A stretch of 14,227 nucleotides of DNA from Puniceicoccaceae bacterium (GTDB lineage: Bacteria > Verrucomicrobiota > Verrucomicrobiia > Opitutales > Coraliomargaritaceae): the NCBI GenBank assembly GCA_003566795.1, contig PXBU01000257.1, positions 1 through 14,227 of the forward strand. Direction: 5' to 3'. Positions 1 to 8,300 of this stretch are shown piece by piece. The notes beneath the pieces are model-generated. The model searched no databases. It saw only the letters and a list, made by a program, of their open reading frames with translations, and had not been told where the DNA came from. The position numbers and the translations under genes were made by a program. Each line of letters opens with the position of its first letter. Position 1 is the first letter of the stretch.

Positions 1-23
1 ACCGGCCCCTTAGTTAGTCATCC

Positions 24-1682
24 ATGCTGCAATATATCCGCATCAAAAATCTCGCATTGCTGGACGAGGTCAGGCTGGAGTTTGACCCCGGATTCACTGC
101 GGTGACCGGTGAGACGGGTGCCGGGAAGAGCGTCTTGCTGGGTGCGCTCAGCTTGCTCTCCGGTGCGCGCACAGATAAATCACTGATCCGGCAGGGGCAG
201 GACCAGTTGGAGGTGGAGGCCGCGCTCTATTTTGAGGACTGCGCGGTGATCGATAGTATGTTGGAGTTAGCTGGTCTGGCTGCTTGCGAGGACGGGGTGC
301 TGTTGCTCTACCGCAGCATCCATCGCAGTAAGATGCCGCGGGTGCAGATCAATGGGCAGATGGCTACGCTCAATCAGTTGCAGTCGCTGGGTGAGTCCTG
401 GATTGATTTTCACGGACCCGGAGAGCCGCAGAAGTTGTTTCAGGAGAAGCGCCAGCTGGAAATGTTGGATGCCTATGCGGGCAACCAAAACAGTCTGGAA
501 AAATACGCGACCAGCTACCGCGCTTGGCGGGAAGCCTTGCAGGCGATCACCGAGCTTGAGGCGAGTGAGCGCCTGGACGAGGACGAGCTGGATTTTGTCC
601 GCAAACAAATTGCCAAGATCGATGCCGCCGAGGTCGATGAAGCTTCGATTGAGCAGCTGGAGCGCGACTACAGCCGCATGGCGAGTGCGCAAGAATTGGC
701 GGCGCTGGCGGTGGAATGCGCCGAGGGGATCGTCGGCGAGCAGGGGGTGAATGATCAATTGATGACGGTGGTGGGCCGGATGCAGGCACTGGCCGAGCTG
801 GATGTGGACTCGGAGGCACTCTTGGAGCGGGCCAGGAGCTTGCAGATCGAGTTGCAGGATCTCGGCGCCGAGGTGGAGCGCATGGCGGGAGCTTTTGACT
901 TCGAACCGGAGGAGGTGGAAGCGGTCAATGAGCGCATGAACCTGTGGCAGGAGCTGCGCCGGAAGTATGGCGGCAGTGTGGATGCCGTGTTGGCTAAGCG
1001 GCAGGAGCTGGCCGACAAAATTGCGATTCAAGGAGATATTGAGGGCGCGCTGGCGACCAAGCGCGAAGCCGCCGCCAAGCAGGAGCAGGAGCTGGTCAAG
1101 GCCGCCGCACAACTGACCAAGGCACGCCAAAAGGCCGCCAAGTCCCTGGGCGAAAAAGCGGCCAAGCTGCTACAAGCGCTCGGATTTAAGAAAGCCAAGC
1201 TCGGGATCGAGGTGCTGGATAGCGGCAAGTTACATGAGCGCGGCAACAGTCATTGCCGCTTCGTCTTTGCGCCGAACGCCGGGCAGGAGCTGCTGCCGCT
1301 GAACAAGATCGCCTCCAGTGGTGAGACCGCCCGCGTGATGCTGGCACTCAAGACGGTGCTGGCCGAGGCGGATGCCACGCCACTGCTGGTCTTTGACGAG
1401 GTGGACGCCAACGTGGGCGGCGAAGTCGGGCGGGCGGTCGGTGCCGAGCTGGCCCGGTTGGCGGGGGAGCATCAGGTGCTGTGCGTGACGCACCTGCCGC
1501 AGGTGGCCTCGGTGGCGCAAAACCATTTTGTCGTCACCAAGTCGCAGGGCGACCGCTCGACCTCCGTGCAGATTGAGTCGATTCACAGTGATAACGACGC
1601 CCGGCTCAGCGAGATCGCACGCATGCTCGGTGACCGCAGTTCCGCTTCGGCACGTGCCCATGCAGCCGAGCTGTTGGGTTAA
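24..1682 (+). CDS. recN: DNA repair protein RecN (SMC-like ATPase)
   Basis: 552-residue SMC-family ATPase, the usual length for RecN (about 550). RecN acts in the cytoplasm on double-strand breaks in recombinational repair. The N-terminal half-domain begins with the typical short strand (MLQYIRIKNLALLDEVRLEF) and has a Walker A motif GETGAGKS at residues 29-36. Residues about 150-390 are rich in E, L, A and K, as expected for the RecN coiled coil. The C-terminal half-domain carries the signature-like SSGETARVMLALK at 431-443, Walker B PLLVFDEVD at 453-461 and the VTHLPQVA element at 488-495. Two motifs differ from textbook RecN: the segment usually written HGQHEHQ reads HGPGEPQ (130-136), and the signature reads SSGE rather than SGGE. 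The start is chosen because residue 1 aligns with the family N-terminus; no Shine-Dalgarno is visible in the 23 upstream bases. It precedes the mla operon by 85 bp on the same strand and is probably a separate unit. Confidence 0.95.
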   Translation: MLQYIRIKNLALLDEVRLEFDPGFTAVTGETGAGKSVLLGALSLLSGARTDKSLIRQGQDQLEVEAALYFEDCAVIDSMLELAGLAACEDGVLLLYRSIHRSKMPRVQINGQMATLNQLQSLGESWIDFHGPGEPQKLFQEKRQLEMLDAYAGNQNSLEKYATSYRAWREALQAITELEASERLDEDELDFVRKQIAKIDAAEVDEASIEQLERDYSRMASAQELAALAVECAEGIVGEQGVNDQLMTVVGRMQALAELDVDSEALLERARSLQIELQDLGAEVERMAGAFDFEPEEVEAVNERMNLWQELRRKYGGSVDAVLAKRQELADKIAIQGDIEGALATKREAAAKQEQELVKAAAQLTKARQKAAKSLGEKAAKLLQALGFKKAKLGIEVLDSGKLHERGNSHCRFVFAPNAGQELLPLNKIASSGETARVMLALKTVLAEADATPLLVFDEVDANVGGEVGRAVGAELARLAGEHQVLCVTHLPQVASVAQNHFVVTKSQGDRSTSVQIESIHSDNDARLSEIARMLGDRSSASARAHAAELLG

Positions 1683-1767
1683 GCTTGGGCTTAAAATTTC
1701 TATCGCATTGTGAGGAATTGCGCCTAAACATCATACCTTTCAGTAGTTTTTCTAACGACGCAAACGC

Positions 1768-2544
1768 ATGATATATGGACTAGGTAGAGGTGCACTCCGA
1801 GCAGTGCACGAGCTGGGGGAGATCAGCCTGTTTGGGCTCTCCTCGCTGCTGGGCTTTGGTCGTCAGCGGCATCGTGCGGCCAAGTTAATCACTGCGATCC
1901 ATGAGATCGGGGTGCGCTGTGTGCCGATTGTCGCCACGGTGGGGCTCTTCACTGGTTTGGTAATGGGCCTGCAGCTTTACTACACGCTGGTGAAGTTTGG
2001 TGCTGAGTCGGCCTTGGGGACGGCGGTGGCACTCTCGCTCATTCGTGAGTTGGGTCCGGTGTTGACGGCCTTGATGGTCGTCGGGCAGGCCGGTTCGGCC
2101 ATGGCCTCGGAGCTGGGCATCCAGCGCAACGACGAGCAGGTCGACGCCTTGCAAACGATGGGTATCGACCCCAGGGGTTACCTGGTCGGGCCGCGCCTGG
2201 TGGCGGCGCTGATCTGCTTCCCGATGCTGACAGCGGTCTTTGACCTGATCGGGATTTTCGGCGGCTATCTCACCGGTTCGGTTTTGCTGAATGTGGATGC
2301 CGGGGTGTATTGGAACCGGGTGTTTGAGAGCGTCAGCTGGGCGGATGTGCAGGGCGGCTTCGTCAAGGCACTTGTCTTTGGGCTGCTCACCATCTCCATC
2401 TGCGCTTACCGTGGCTTCAACACGCATCGCAAGGCCTCCTTTCCCGGCGTGCGCGGCGTGAGCGAGTCGGCTACCCGCGCCGTTGTTTGGTCCAGTGTCT
2501 CCGTGCTGGCGGCGGACTATTTAATCACTTCATTCCTGCTCTAA
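1768..2544 (+). CDS. mlaE: MlaE-family lipid transport permease
   Basis: 258-residue inner-membrane permease of the MlaE/YrbE family, the membrane part of the MlaFED ABC-type phospholipid transporter that maintains outer-membrane lipid asymmetry. Hydrophobic segments are visible at about 51-70, 88-112, 142-172, 198-213 and 239-257. The family hallmark block runs over residues 93-135: RELGPVLTALMVVGQAGSAM followed by ASELGIQRNDEQVDAL and MGIDP. An N-terminal amphipathic stretch containing FGLSSLLGFGRQ (22-33) is also usual. It is the first gene of a tight operon; mlaF starts 4 bp after its stop. The 85 bp upstream has no strong promoter or Shine-Dalgarno that I can assign. The family match is clear; transport direction and exact lipid are inferred from the family. 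Confidence 0.93.
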   Translation: MIYGLGRGALRAVHELGEISLFGLSSLLGFGRQRHRAAKLITAIHEIGVRCVPIVATVGLFTGLVMGLQLYYTLVKFGAESALGTAVALSLIRELGPVLTALMVVGQAGSAMASELGIQRNDEQVDALQTMGIDPRGYLVGPRLVAALICFPMLTAVFDLIGIFGGYLTGSVLLNVDAGVYWNRVFESVSWADVQGGFVKALVFGLLTISICAYRGFNTHRKASFPGVRGVSESATRAVVWSSVSVLAADYLITSFLL

Positions 2545-2548
2545 AGAT

Positions 2549-3292
2549 ATGGAAGCGATTTTAAGCATACAGGGGTTGAAGAAGCATTTTGGTGACAACA
2601 AGGTGCTGGATGGCGTCGATCTGGAGGTTTCCAAGGCCGCCGTCACCACCATCATTGGCAAGAGTGGTATCGGCAAGTCGGTGCTGCTGAAGTGTATCGC
2701 CGGACTGATGGCACCCGACGCCGGGCGCATTGCACTGAACGGGCAGCCCATCAGCTGGGAGCGTGCCTCGGATGGCGGCACGCACTGCTTCAGCTACATG
2801 TTTCAAAATAACGCGCTCTTTGACTCCCTGACAGCTTTTGACAACATCGCGTTGCCGCTGCGGGAAACCACCAGGATGAAGGCCAAAGAGGTGCAGGAGC
2901 GGGTCGAATCGATATTGGAAAAAGTCGAACTGGAGGACGCCGCAGGGCGTTATCCCGGCGAGCTTTCCGGCGGGATGCAGAAGCGGGTCGCCTTGGCCCG
3001 TGCCTTGGTGACCAAGCCGGATCTGGTATTGTTTGACGAGCCGACTACCGGTCTGGATCCCGAGCGGAAATTCAGCGTGTTTGAGATGATTGCGGACTAC
3101 CGTGAGCGCTTCGGCTTCTCCGCGCTGCTGGTCAGCCACGACATCCCCGAGGTGTTTGAGGTGAGCGATCACGTGGCCTGGCTGGATGAGGGCCGGATCA
3201 AGTTCTTCGGCGAGCCGGACCAGCTGAACGCCGAAGCGGAGACCGCGCTTGCGGGATTTTTAAATAAGGCTAACTACGGTCGGAAAAAATAA
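2549..3292 (+). CDS. mlaF: MlaF-family ABC transporter ATP-binding protein
   Basis: 247-residue ABC ATPase that would power the MlaE permease from the cytoplasmic side. All nucleotide-binding elements are present: Walker A GKSGIGKS (37-44), Q-loop MFQNNALFDSLT (84-95), ABC signature LSGGMQKRVALARAL (139-153), Walker B LVLFDEPTTGLDP (159-171) and H-loop SHD (196-198). The phrase FQNNALFDSLT, with its NALFD sequence, is characteristic of the MlaF subfamily rather than of amino-acid or metal importers. It starts 4 bp after mlaE and ends 21 bp before mlaD, so the three are surely co-transcribed. The C-terminal tail ends FLNKANYGRKK, basic as in many MlaF proteins. No mlaB (STAS-domain) gene follows in this operon, although E. 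coli MlaF works with one. Confidence 0.95.
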   Translation: MEAILSIQGLKKHFGDNKVLDGVDLEVSKAAVTTIIGKSGIGKSVLLKCIAGLMAPDAGRIALNGQPISWERASDGGTHCFSYMFQNNALFDSLTAFDNIALPLRETTRMKAKEVQERVESILEKVELEDAAGRYPGELSGGMQKRVALARALVTKPDLVLFDEPTTGLDPERKFSVFEMIADYRERFGFSALLVSHDIPEVFEVSDHVAWLDEGRIKFFGEPDQLNAEAETALAGFLNKANYGRKK

Positions 3293-3313
3293 ACCAACGA
3301 GAACCCAATACTT

Positions 3314-3769
3314 ATGAATAACCGCACCATCGAATTTTCAGTCGGCTGCTTTGTGCTGGTCGGTCTGGTGGCTGTTCTTTACCTCGCACTCCAAGTGGGC
3401 AGTGCTCAATTTTTCAACAAGGACAGCTACGAGCTACAGGCGCGTTTCAGTAGTGCCTCCGGAGTCAACCCCGGCAGCCGCGTCGAGATCGCAGGTGTGC
3501 GGGTCGGCACGGTCAAGGAGATCGTTCTGAGCGATAATTTTTACGCCATAGCGACATTTCAACTGCCAAAGGCCCTTGAATTGGACGATGACACCATCGC
3601 ATCCATCAAGACGGCAGGCTTGATTGGTGACCGATTTATTCAGCTCAATCCGGGTGGCTCCGGTTTCCCGCTGGAGCCGGGTGATATGATTGTGGATACC
3701 GAATCAGCCATGGATATCGAAAGTTTGATCAGCCGATTTGCCTTGGGCGGTATTGACGGCGATGATTAA
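3314..3769 (+). CDS. mlaD: MlaD-family MCE-domain lipid transport protein
   Basis: 151-residue single-MCE-domain protein. It is anchored by one N-terminal transmembrane helix (about residues 9-27) with the rest in the periplasm. In characterised systems MlaD forms a hexameric ring with a hydrophobic pore on top of MlaFE. The MCE domain runs from about 38 to 117 and shows the family pattern: FSSASGVNPGSRVEIAGVRV followed by GTV (45-67), and IKTAGLIGDRFIQLNPGG (98-115). The C-terminal helix TESAMDIESLISRF (129-142) matches the hydrophobic helix that follows the MCE domain in MlaD and lines the pore. Length fits short MlaD proteins rather than the long multi-MCE PqiB/YebT type. It lies between mlaF and mlaC in the operon. 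No clear ribosome binding site; the start is fixed by the transmembrane helix just after it. Confidence 0.93.
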   Translation: MNNRTIEFSVGCFVLVGLVAVLYLALQVGSAQFFNKDSYELQARFSSASGVNPGSRVEIAGVRVGTVKEIVLSDNFYAIATFQLPKALELDDDTIASIKTAGLIGDRFIQLNPGGSGFPLEPGDMIVDTESAMDIESLISRFALGGIDGDD

Positions 3770-3796
3770 GCGGTGAACAATCCTGGTATATAATTT

Positions 3797-4408
3797 ATGA
3801 GACACATCCTGTTTATTTCCTACATTTGTTTCGCGGCTGTTGGCGGCCTGCACGCGACTTCCTCCGAGGTGGAGCGCCTCAAAGGTGTGATCGATGCGGC
3901 CATCGAAGCCCTCTACGGCGACTGTTGCGCCGACCTCCCCGCCGAGGAGAAGCAGCAAAAAGTGCGTGAGGCGATTGAGTCCGAGTATGACCTCGATGTG
4001 ATCATTCGGCGCGCGATCGGCCGTAACTGGCAGTCAATGAATTCTGAGGAGCAGGAAGAAGTGCTGGAGCTGGTCAAGCAACTGCTGGTCAAGGCCTACG
4101 TGGATGGTTTGGAAGGCAGGGACCCGCCCAAGGTGGAGTTGGGGGAGGTCGTCAGTATCACCGACCGGCGCATCGAGATCCCGTCCAGGGTGACGATTGA
4201 CAACCAAACGGTCAACGTGCTCTACCGCCTGGGGAAAATGTCTTCCGGCTGGCAAATTTACGACATTGTGGCCGAGGATATTAGCGTGGTGGCCAACTAC
4301 CGGCAACAGATCGACGATCACTTCCGCCGGGGGGACGGCCAGGGATTGATTAAGAAATTGAAGGAGCTCTTAGCCCAGGATGAAATTGATGAAGAAATAC
4401 AACTTTAA
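3797..4408 (+). CDS. mlaC: MlaC-family periplasmic phospholipid-binding protein
   Basis: 203-residue exported protein of the MlaC/Ttg2D family, the soluble carrier that moves phospholipid between MlaA at the outer membrane and MlaFED at the inner membrane. A short Sec signal peptide (about 1-20, ending GGLHA) is followed by a mature domain. Family features include YDLDVIIRRAIGRNWQSM (64-81), LVKQLLVKAYVDGLEG (92-107), IPSRVTIDNQTVNVLYRLGK (128-147) and GWQIYDIVAEDISVVANYR (151-169). An unusual vicinal cysteine pair, C43-C44, lies just inside the mature domain. The last 29 bases overlap mlaA in another frame, which suggests translational coupling. The fit is strongest in the C-terminal half; the N-terminal helix is more divergent. 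Confidence 0.88.
   Translation: MRHILFISYICFAAVGGLHATSSEVERLKGVIDAAIEALYGDCCADLPAEEKQQKVREAIESEYDLDVIIRRAIGRNWQSMNSEEQEEVLELVKQLLVKAYVDGLEGRDPPKVELGEVVSITDRRIEIPSRVTIDNQTVNVLYRLGKMSSGWQIYDIVAEDISVVANYRQQIDDHFRRGDGQGLIKKLKELLAQDEIDEEIQL
4361..4366 (+). promoter_or_regulatory. Probable ribosome binding site for mlaA
   Basis: AAGGAG lies inside the end of mlaC, 13 nt before the ATG at 4380 (22 nt before the in-frame ATG at 4389). It is the only good Shine-Dalgarno match I found upstream of any start in this window. The spacing is long, but it favours the first ATG and re-initiation coupled to mlaC translation. It may be coincidental, because it also encodes KEL in mlaC. Confidence 0.45.
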
Positions 4409-5147
4409 ACGCATCGCGGTGACCCTGCTACTGGGTGCCTCCATTATCACCGGCTCGCTATGGGCGGAGGATGATTTCCTCTCGGATGAAGATTTCTTTA
4501 TGGAGGATCTCGATAGCGGGCCTGAAATCAGCGATCCCTTGGAGTTCATTAATCGCTACACCTTTGAGTTTAATGACTTTGTTTACCTCAATCTGTTGGA
4601 GCCGCTTGCCAATGCCTACCAGACCGTCACGCCGGATCATGTTGAGCAGGGCGCGACGAACTTCTTTAGAAATTTAGGGTATCCGGTGCGACTGGCGAGC
4701 AATGTCCTGCAAGGGCGTGTGCGGGGCGCCTGGGTGGAGACCGGGCGCTTTGCGATTAATTCGACGGTCGGGCTCTTTGGGGTGCTCGATCCTGCGGACC
4801 AGATGGACGGCTTCGAACGGATTCCCAGTGAAGATATCGGCCAAGCGCTCGGTAGCTGGGGTGTGGGCGAGGGTCCCTATCTGGTGCTGCCGTTTTTGGG
4901 GCCTTCCAACGCGCGTGATTTCGCCGGCTACGGGGTGGGGCGCGTGGTCAATCCGCTGCAAGAGCCCTACACCATGGTCAGTGATTGGGACCGTGAGTTG
5001 CGATGGGGTTTGACTGCGGTCGAGTTTATTAATGCGAGCCCGTCGATTTTGGAGCGTTATGAGCGACTTAAGGGATCGGCCATCGATCCATATAGCGCGT
5101 TGAAGCGAGGTTACACCGAGTTTCGCCGGGGGCAGATCGAGCGGTAA
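4380..5147 (+). CDS. mlaA: MlaA (VacJ)-family outer-membrane lipid asymmetry protein
   Basis: 255-residue MlaA/VacJ protein, the outer-membrane component that removes phospholipid from the outer leaflet. Diagnostic blocks are DPLEFINRYTFEFND (52-66), FFRNLGYP (95-102), ETGRFAINSTVGLFGVLDPA (120-139), GVGEGPYLVLPFLGPSNARD (161-180) and DPYSALKRGYTEFRRGQ (236-252). It has a Sec-type signal peptide with a likely cut after SLWA (29). Unlike E. coli MlaA it has no lipobox cysteine, and in fact no cysteine anywhere, so it cannot be a lipoprotein. After the signal the sequence is strongly acidic (EDDFLSDEDFFMEDLD, 30-45). It is the last gene of the mla operon and overlaps mlaC by 29 bp. An alternative ATG at 4389 would shorten it by three residues. 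It converges on the TatD gene with a 2-bp gap and no terminator hairpin between them. Confidence 0.93.
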   Translation: MKLMKKYNFKRIAVTLLLGASIITGSLWAEDDFLSDEDFFMEDLDSGPEISDPLEFINRYTFEFNDFVYLNLLEPLANAYQTVTPDHVEQGATNFFRNLGYPVRLASNVLQGRVRGAWVETGRFAINSTVGLFGVLDPADQMDGFERIPSEDIGQALGSWGVGEGPYLVLPFLGPSNARDFAGYGVGRVVNPLQEPYTMVSDWDRELRWGLTAVEFINASPSILERYERLKGSAIDPYSALKRGYTEFRRGQIER

Positions 5148-5149
5148 GC

Positions 5150-5941
5150 TCATGCCAAAAAGTAGCGCTGGAAATTGGCGGCGACCTTTTCGCTTAACTC
5201 CTCGAAGCGCAGCCCACGCAGCTGGGCGATGGCTCGGTAGCTGACGCGGATGTTGCCGGGATGGCAGAGCCCTTCTCGCTGCAGGGTAAATTCCTGCCGC
5301 TCGGCGGGTAGTGGGAAATTTGGCGCATCCGTCTCGATCAGCAAACGATCCTCCGGCACCTGTTCGATCAGCTGGTAGATGCTTTTGGCATTGGGCTTGA
5401 GCTGGCCGGCGTTGAAGGAAAAGTAAGCACCCAGATCAAGTAGCGGCTTGATGGTATCGACCGGGCCGTTGTAGGCGTGCAACTTGAAGCCGCGCTTTGG
5501 AATGTCGGCTCGGCGTAGGGTTTGCATAAACGGTTCATGCGCCTTCAGGCAGTGGATCGACGTCGGCAAGTTGCGCTCGGCGGCAATCGCGAGTTGCCAC
5601 TCGAAGGCGAGGCGTTGCGCGTCGATATCGTGGCCCTCCATCCACTGGTCGAGGCCGATCTCGCCGATCACGCGCACACCTTGGTCGAGCGAACTGAGAA
5701 ATGAATCCTGCCAGTCAGCCGGGGCTTGGTTGACTTGCCAGGGATGCAGGCCGACCGCCGGAATGAATCGCTTATCATTCGCGCACAGCTCAAGCACCTG
5801 TGGCCAATCCTGCGGCGAACTGCCGACAACGACGGCATGCGCAAGTCCGATCTGGTCGTAAGTTGCCAAGATCTCCGGCAGAGAATTGCTAAGGCTCCTG
5901 TCAGTCAGGTGAACGTGAGCGTCGGTGAGTCGGTAGGCCAT
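5150..5941 (-). CDS. TatD-family metal-dependent hydrolase
   Basis: 263-residue TIM-barrel amidohydrolase of the TatD family, cytoplasmic, usually described as a metal-dependent DNase. The expected metal ligands are all present: H9 and H11 in DAHVHL, E94 in GEIGLD, H130 in SIHC, H155 in KLHAYNG and D205 in IETDAPN. GLHPWQV (64-70) is a further family motif. Length is typical (about 255-265). The match is to TatD-like hydrolases in general; I cannot tell TatD from YcfH or YjjV. Its stop is 2 bp from the end of mlaA on the opposite strand. Upstream, a 152-bp gap containing a composite palindrome separates it from sufE, so co-transcription with sufE is possible but unproven. No Shine-Dalgarno is visible before the ATG. 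Confidence 0.9.
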   Translation of the reverse strand: MAYRLTDAHVHLTDRSLSNSLPEILATYDQIGLAHAVVVGSSPQDWPQVLELCANDKRFIPAVGLHPWQVNQAPADWQDSFLSSLDQGVRVIGEIGLDQWMEGHDIDAQRLAFEWQLAIAAERNLPTSIHCLKAHEPFMQTLRRADIPKRGFKLHAYNGPVDTIKPLLDLGAYFSFNAGQLKPNAKSIYQLIEQVPEDRLLIETDAPNFPLPAERQEFTLQREGLCHPGNIRVSYRAIAQLRGLRFEELSEKVAANFQRYFLA

Positions 5942-5951
5942 TTGCTATTAG

Positions 5952-6097
5952 TGCTTCAAATAAGTCGCATCATTATTTGTAGCGAGAGGGTTTATCCCTC
6001 GATCCAAAACGGCTTGCTGTTCGAAACGGCTCTATCCTGGCATAAAGCCAGTCGCTACGAGATATCCCGTGGAAAACTTATTTGAAAGCATCGCTAC
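5952..6097. repeat. Nested composite palindromic element between tatD and sufE
   Basis: This fills nearly all of the tatD-sufE gap. The outermost inverted pair is TGCTTCAAATAAGT (5952-5965) against ACTTATTTGAAAGCA (6076-6090), matching except for one extra base. Inside it is a 7-bp pair GTAGCGA (5979-5985) / TCGCTAC (6052-6058). Inside that are two perfect hairpins: GAGGG-TTTAT-CCCTC (5986-6000) and CTGGC-ATAAA-GCCAG (6037-6051). AACGGCT occurs twice between the hairpins. A third TCGCTAC (6091-6097) covers the sufE stop codon. The layout resembles REP/BIME-type non-coding repeats or a small MITE; there is no open frame for a transposase. Confidence 0.75.
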
Positions 6098-6522
6098 GCC
6101 GCCATGCATGAATTGGCGAAGCGCTGGATGGATTCGACGATCCGGCTCAGGCCGTTGCGGCGGTTGGGTGAGAGGTGCTGGGTGATGCCGACTTCGCCGA
6201 GGAAGTCCGCGTCAGTGGCGGCGATTTCTTCCGGCGGCGCATCGCTGTAAAAATCGCAGAGCAGGGAGGCGATGCCTTTGACGATGGCCGAGTCGGACTC
6301 GGACTTGAAGTAGCAGAACCCGTCTTTGAATTCCGGCACCACCCATAGCTGCGACATGCAGCCGTCGATCTTGAAGCTGTCGATGCGCAGATCCTCGGGC
6401 AGCCCTTCCGCATTTTTCCCGAGTTCAACGATGTGGCCGAGACGTTCGTAGGCGTCCGGAATCAGGTTAATTTCCTCGATGAGGGCGGCTTTCTTTTCTT
6501 GTAAAGTCATCTTAAAACGCAT
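6094..6522 (-). CDS. sufE: SufE-like Fe-S cluster assembly / sulfur acceptor protein
   Basis: 142-residue SufE/CsdE-family protein. Such proteins accept persulfide sulfur from a cysteine desulfurase (SufS/CsdA) and pass it on for iron-sulfur cluster assembly in the cytoplasm. The acceptor cysteine is C55 in KIDGCMSQLW, matching the family GCxSQ(V/L)W motif. Other family blocks are SDSAIVKGIASLLCDFYSD (76-94) and GITQHLSPNRRNGLSRI (112-128). Length is normal. Two starts are possible, the ATG at 6522 and an in-frame ATG at 6510 (MTLQEKK); neither has a good Shine-Dalgarno, and many homologues would fit either. No desulfurase or other suf gene is in the window. The stop codon lies inside a GTAGCGA repeat copy. 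The enolase terminator lies upstream, so this gene should have its own promoter, which I could not identify. Confidence 0.88.
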   Translation of the reverse strand: MRFKMTLQEKKAALIEEINLIPDAYERLGHIVELGKNAEGLPEDLRIDSFKIDGCMSQLWVVPEFKDGFCYFKSESDSAIVKGIASLLCDFYSDAPPEEIAATDADFLGEVGITQHLSPNRRNGLSRIVESIQRFANSCMAA

Positions 6523-6707
6523 CTACGATGAAGACTTTGCTGCCACAAGTCAAAAGAGCACTGGGTTCTTTTGCTGAATTGGCGAATGTGGGTCGCAGGG
6601 TGGATTGCGAGAGGCAGGGCAAGCGTCGTGTGTGGTGGCTGAAGCGCACCACTACTGGCTGCTTCAAATCAGTTTATTTAAAAGAATACGACGTGGTTAT
6701 TTTAGCG

Positions 6708-6740
6708 AAAAAAGCCCGGCGGGATTTCCCGCCGGGCTTT
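6708..6740 (-). terminator. Rho-independent terminator of enolase
   Basis: A perfect 13-bp stem, AAAGCCCGGCGGG (6711-6723) pairing with CCCGCCGGGCTTT (6728-6740), closes a 4-nt loop ATTT whose outer A and T could add another pair. On the - strand it is followed by six Ts (complement of 6708-6713). It lies about 70 nt beyond the enolase stop and in the right orientation. It separates eno from sufE. The region 6523-6707 between this terminator and sufE shows no gene I can support. Confidence 0.92.
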
Positions 6741-6779
6741 GTGAAGTGTTGGTCGATGGCACTGGCGTGCCTTCGTTGC

Positions 6780-6809
6780 GAAGGTCGCGTCCTATGGGGG
6801 ACGCGACTT

Positions 6810-6810
<1 letters not shown>
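6780..6810 (-). repeat. Imperfect hairpin overlapping the enolase stop codon
   Basis: GAAG + bulged G + TCGCGTCC (6780-6792) pairs with GGACGCGA + CTTC (6799-6810) around a 6-nt loop. Base 6810 is also part of the enolase stop codon (TAG on the - strand). A smaller stem CTTCG-TTG-CGAAG (6771-6783) overlaps its outer part, so two alternative folds exist. There is no T-run, so it is not itself a standard terminator. It could protect the 3' end or be a repeat-family copy. Confidence 0.6.
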
Positions 6811-8096
<1,286 letters not shown>

Positions 8097-8300
8097 GTTA
8101 AGCAGTTCTTTTTTATTAATAGATGACTGATTGCCGCCGCCGTTTGCGGGGGCGGACTCTTGTTGTGCAGCCGATTCAGGAACTGTCAATGCTTCCTCGT
8201 GCAACGGTAGTGCAAAATGGTAGCTATCAGTGCCCCTTCAGGAGTGAATTCGAATCGGTTGCGCATCCGAAAAGAAGGCATGCGCCTGAACGGCGATGCG
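8097..8300 (-). other. Enolase upstream (leader/promoter) region without a gene
   Basis: About 200 bp between the eno start and the 34-nt repeat array. It should hold the eno promoter. A perfect TTGACA lies on the - strand at 8189-8184, but the hexamer 16-18 nt downstream does not resemble a -10 box, so I do not call a promoter. No protein-coding gene is supported here: the open frames are continuations of antisense shadows or of the eno reading frame. Confidence 0.4.

Noticed and set aside
267..1130. - strand open frame (287 codons) inside recN
   Set aside because: Antisense to a clearly conserved RecN coiled-coil region, with no recognisable motif.
1679..1694. TTAAGC-TTGG-GCTTAA palindrome over the recN stop as a terminator
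   Set aside because: The stem is only 6 bp and AT-rich, with no following T-run; not enough to call a terminator.
8184..8189. TTGACA on the - strand as the -35 of an eno promoter
   Set aside because: No acceptable -10 hexamer at 15-19 nt spacing.
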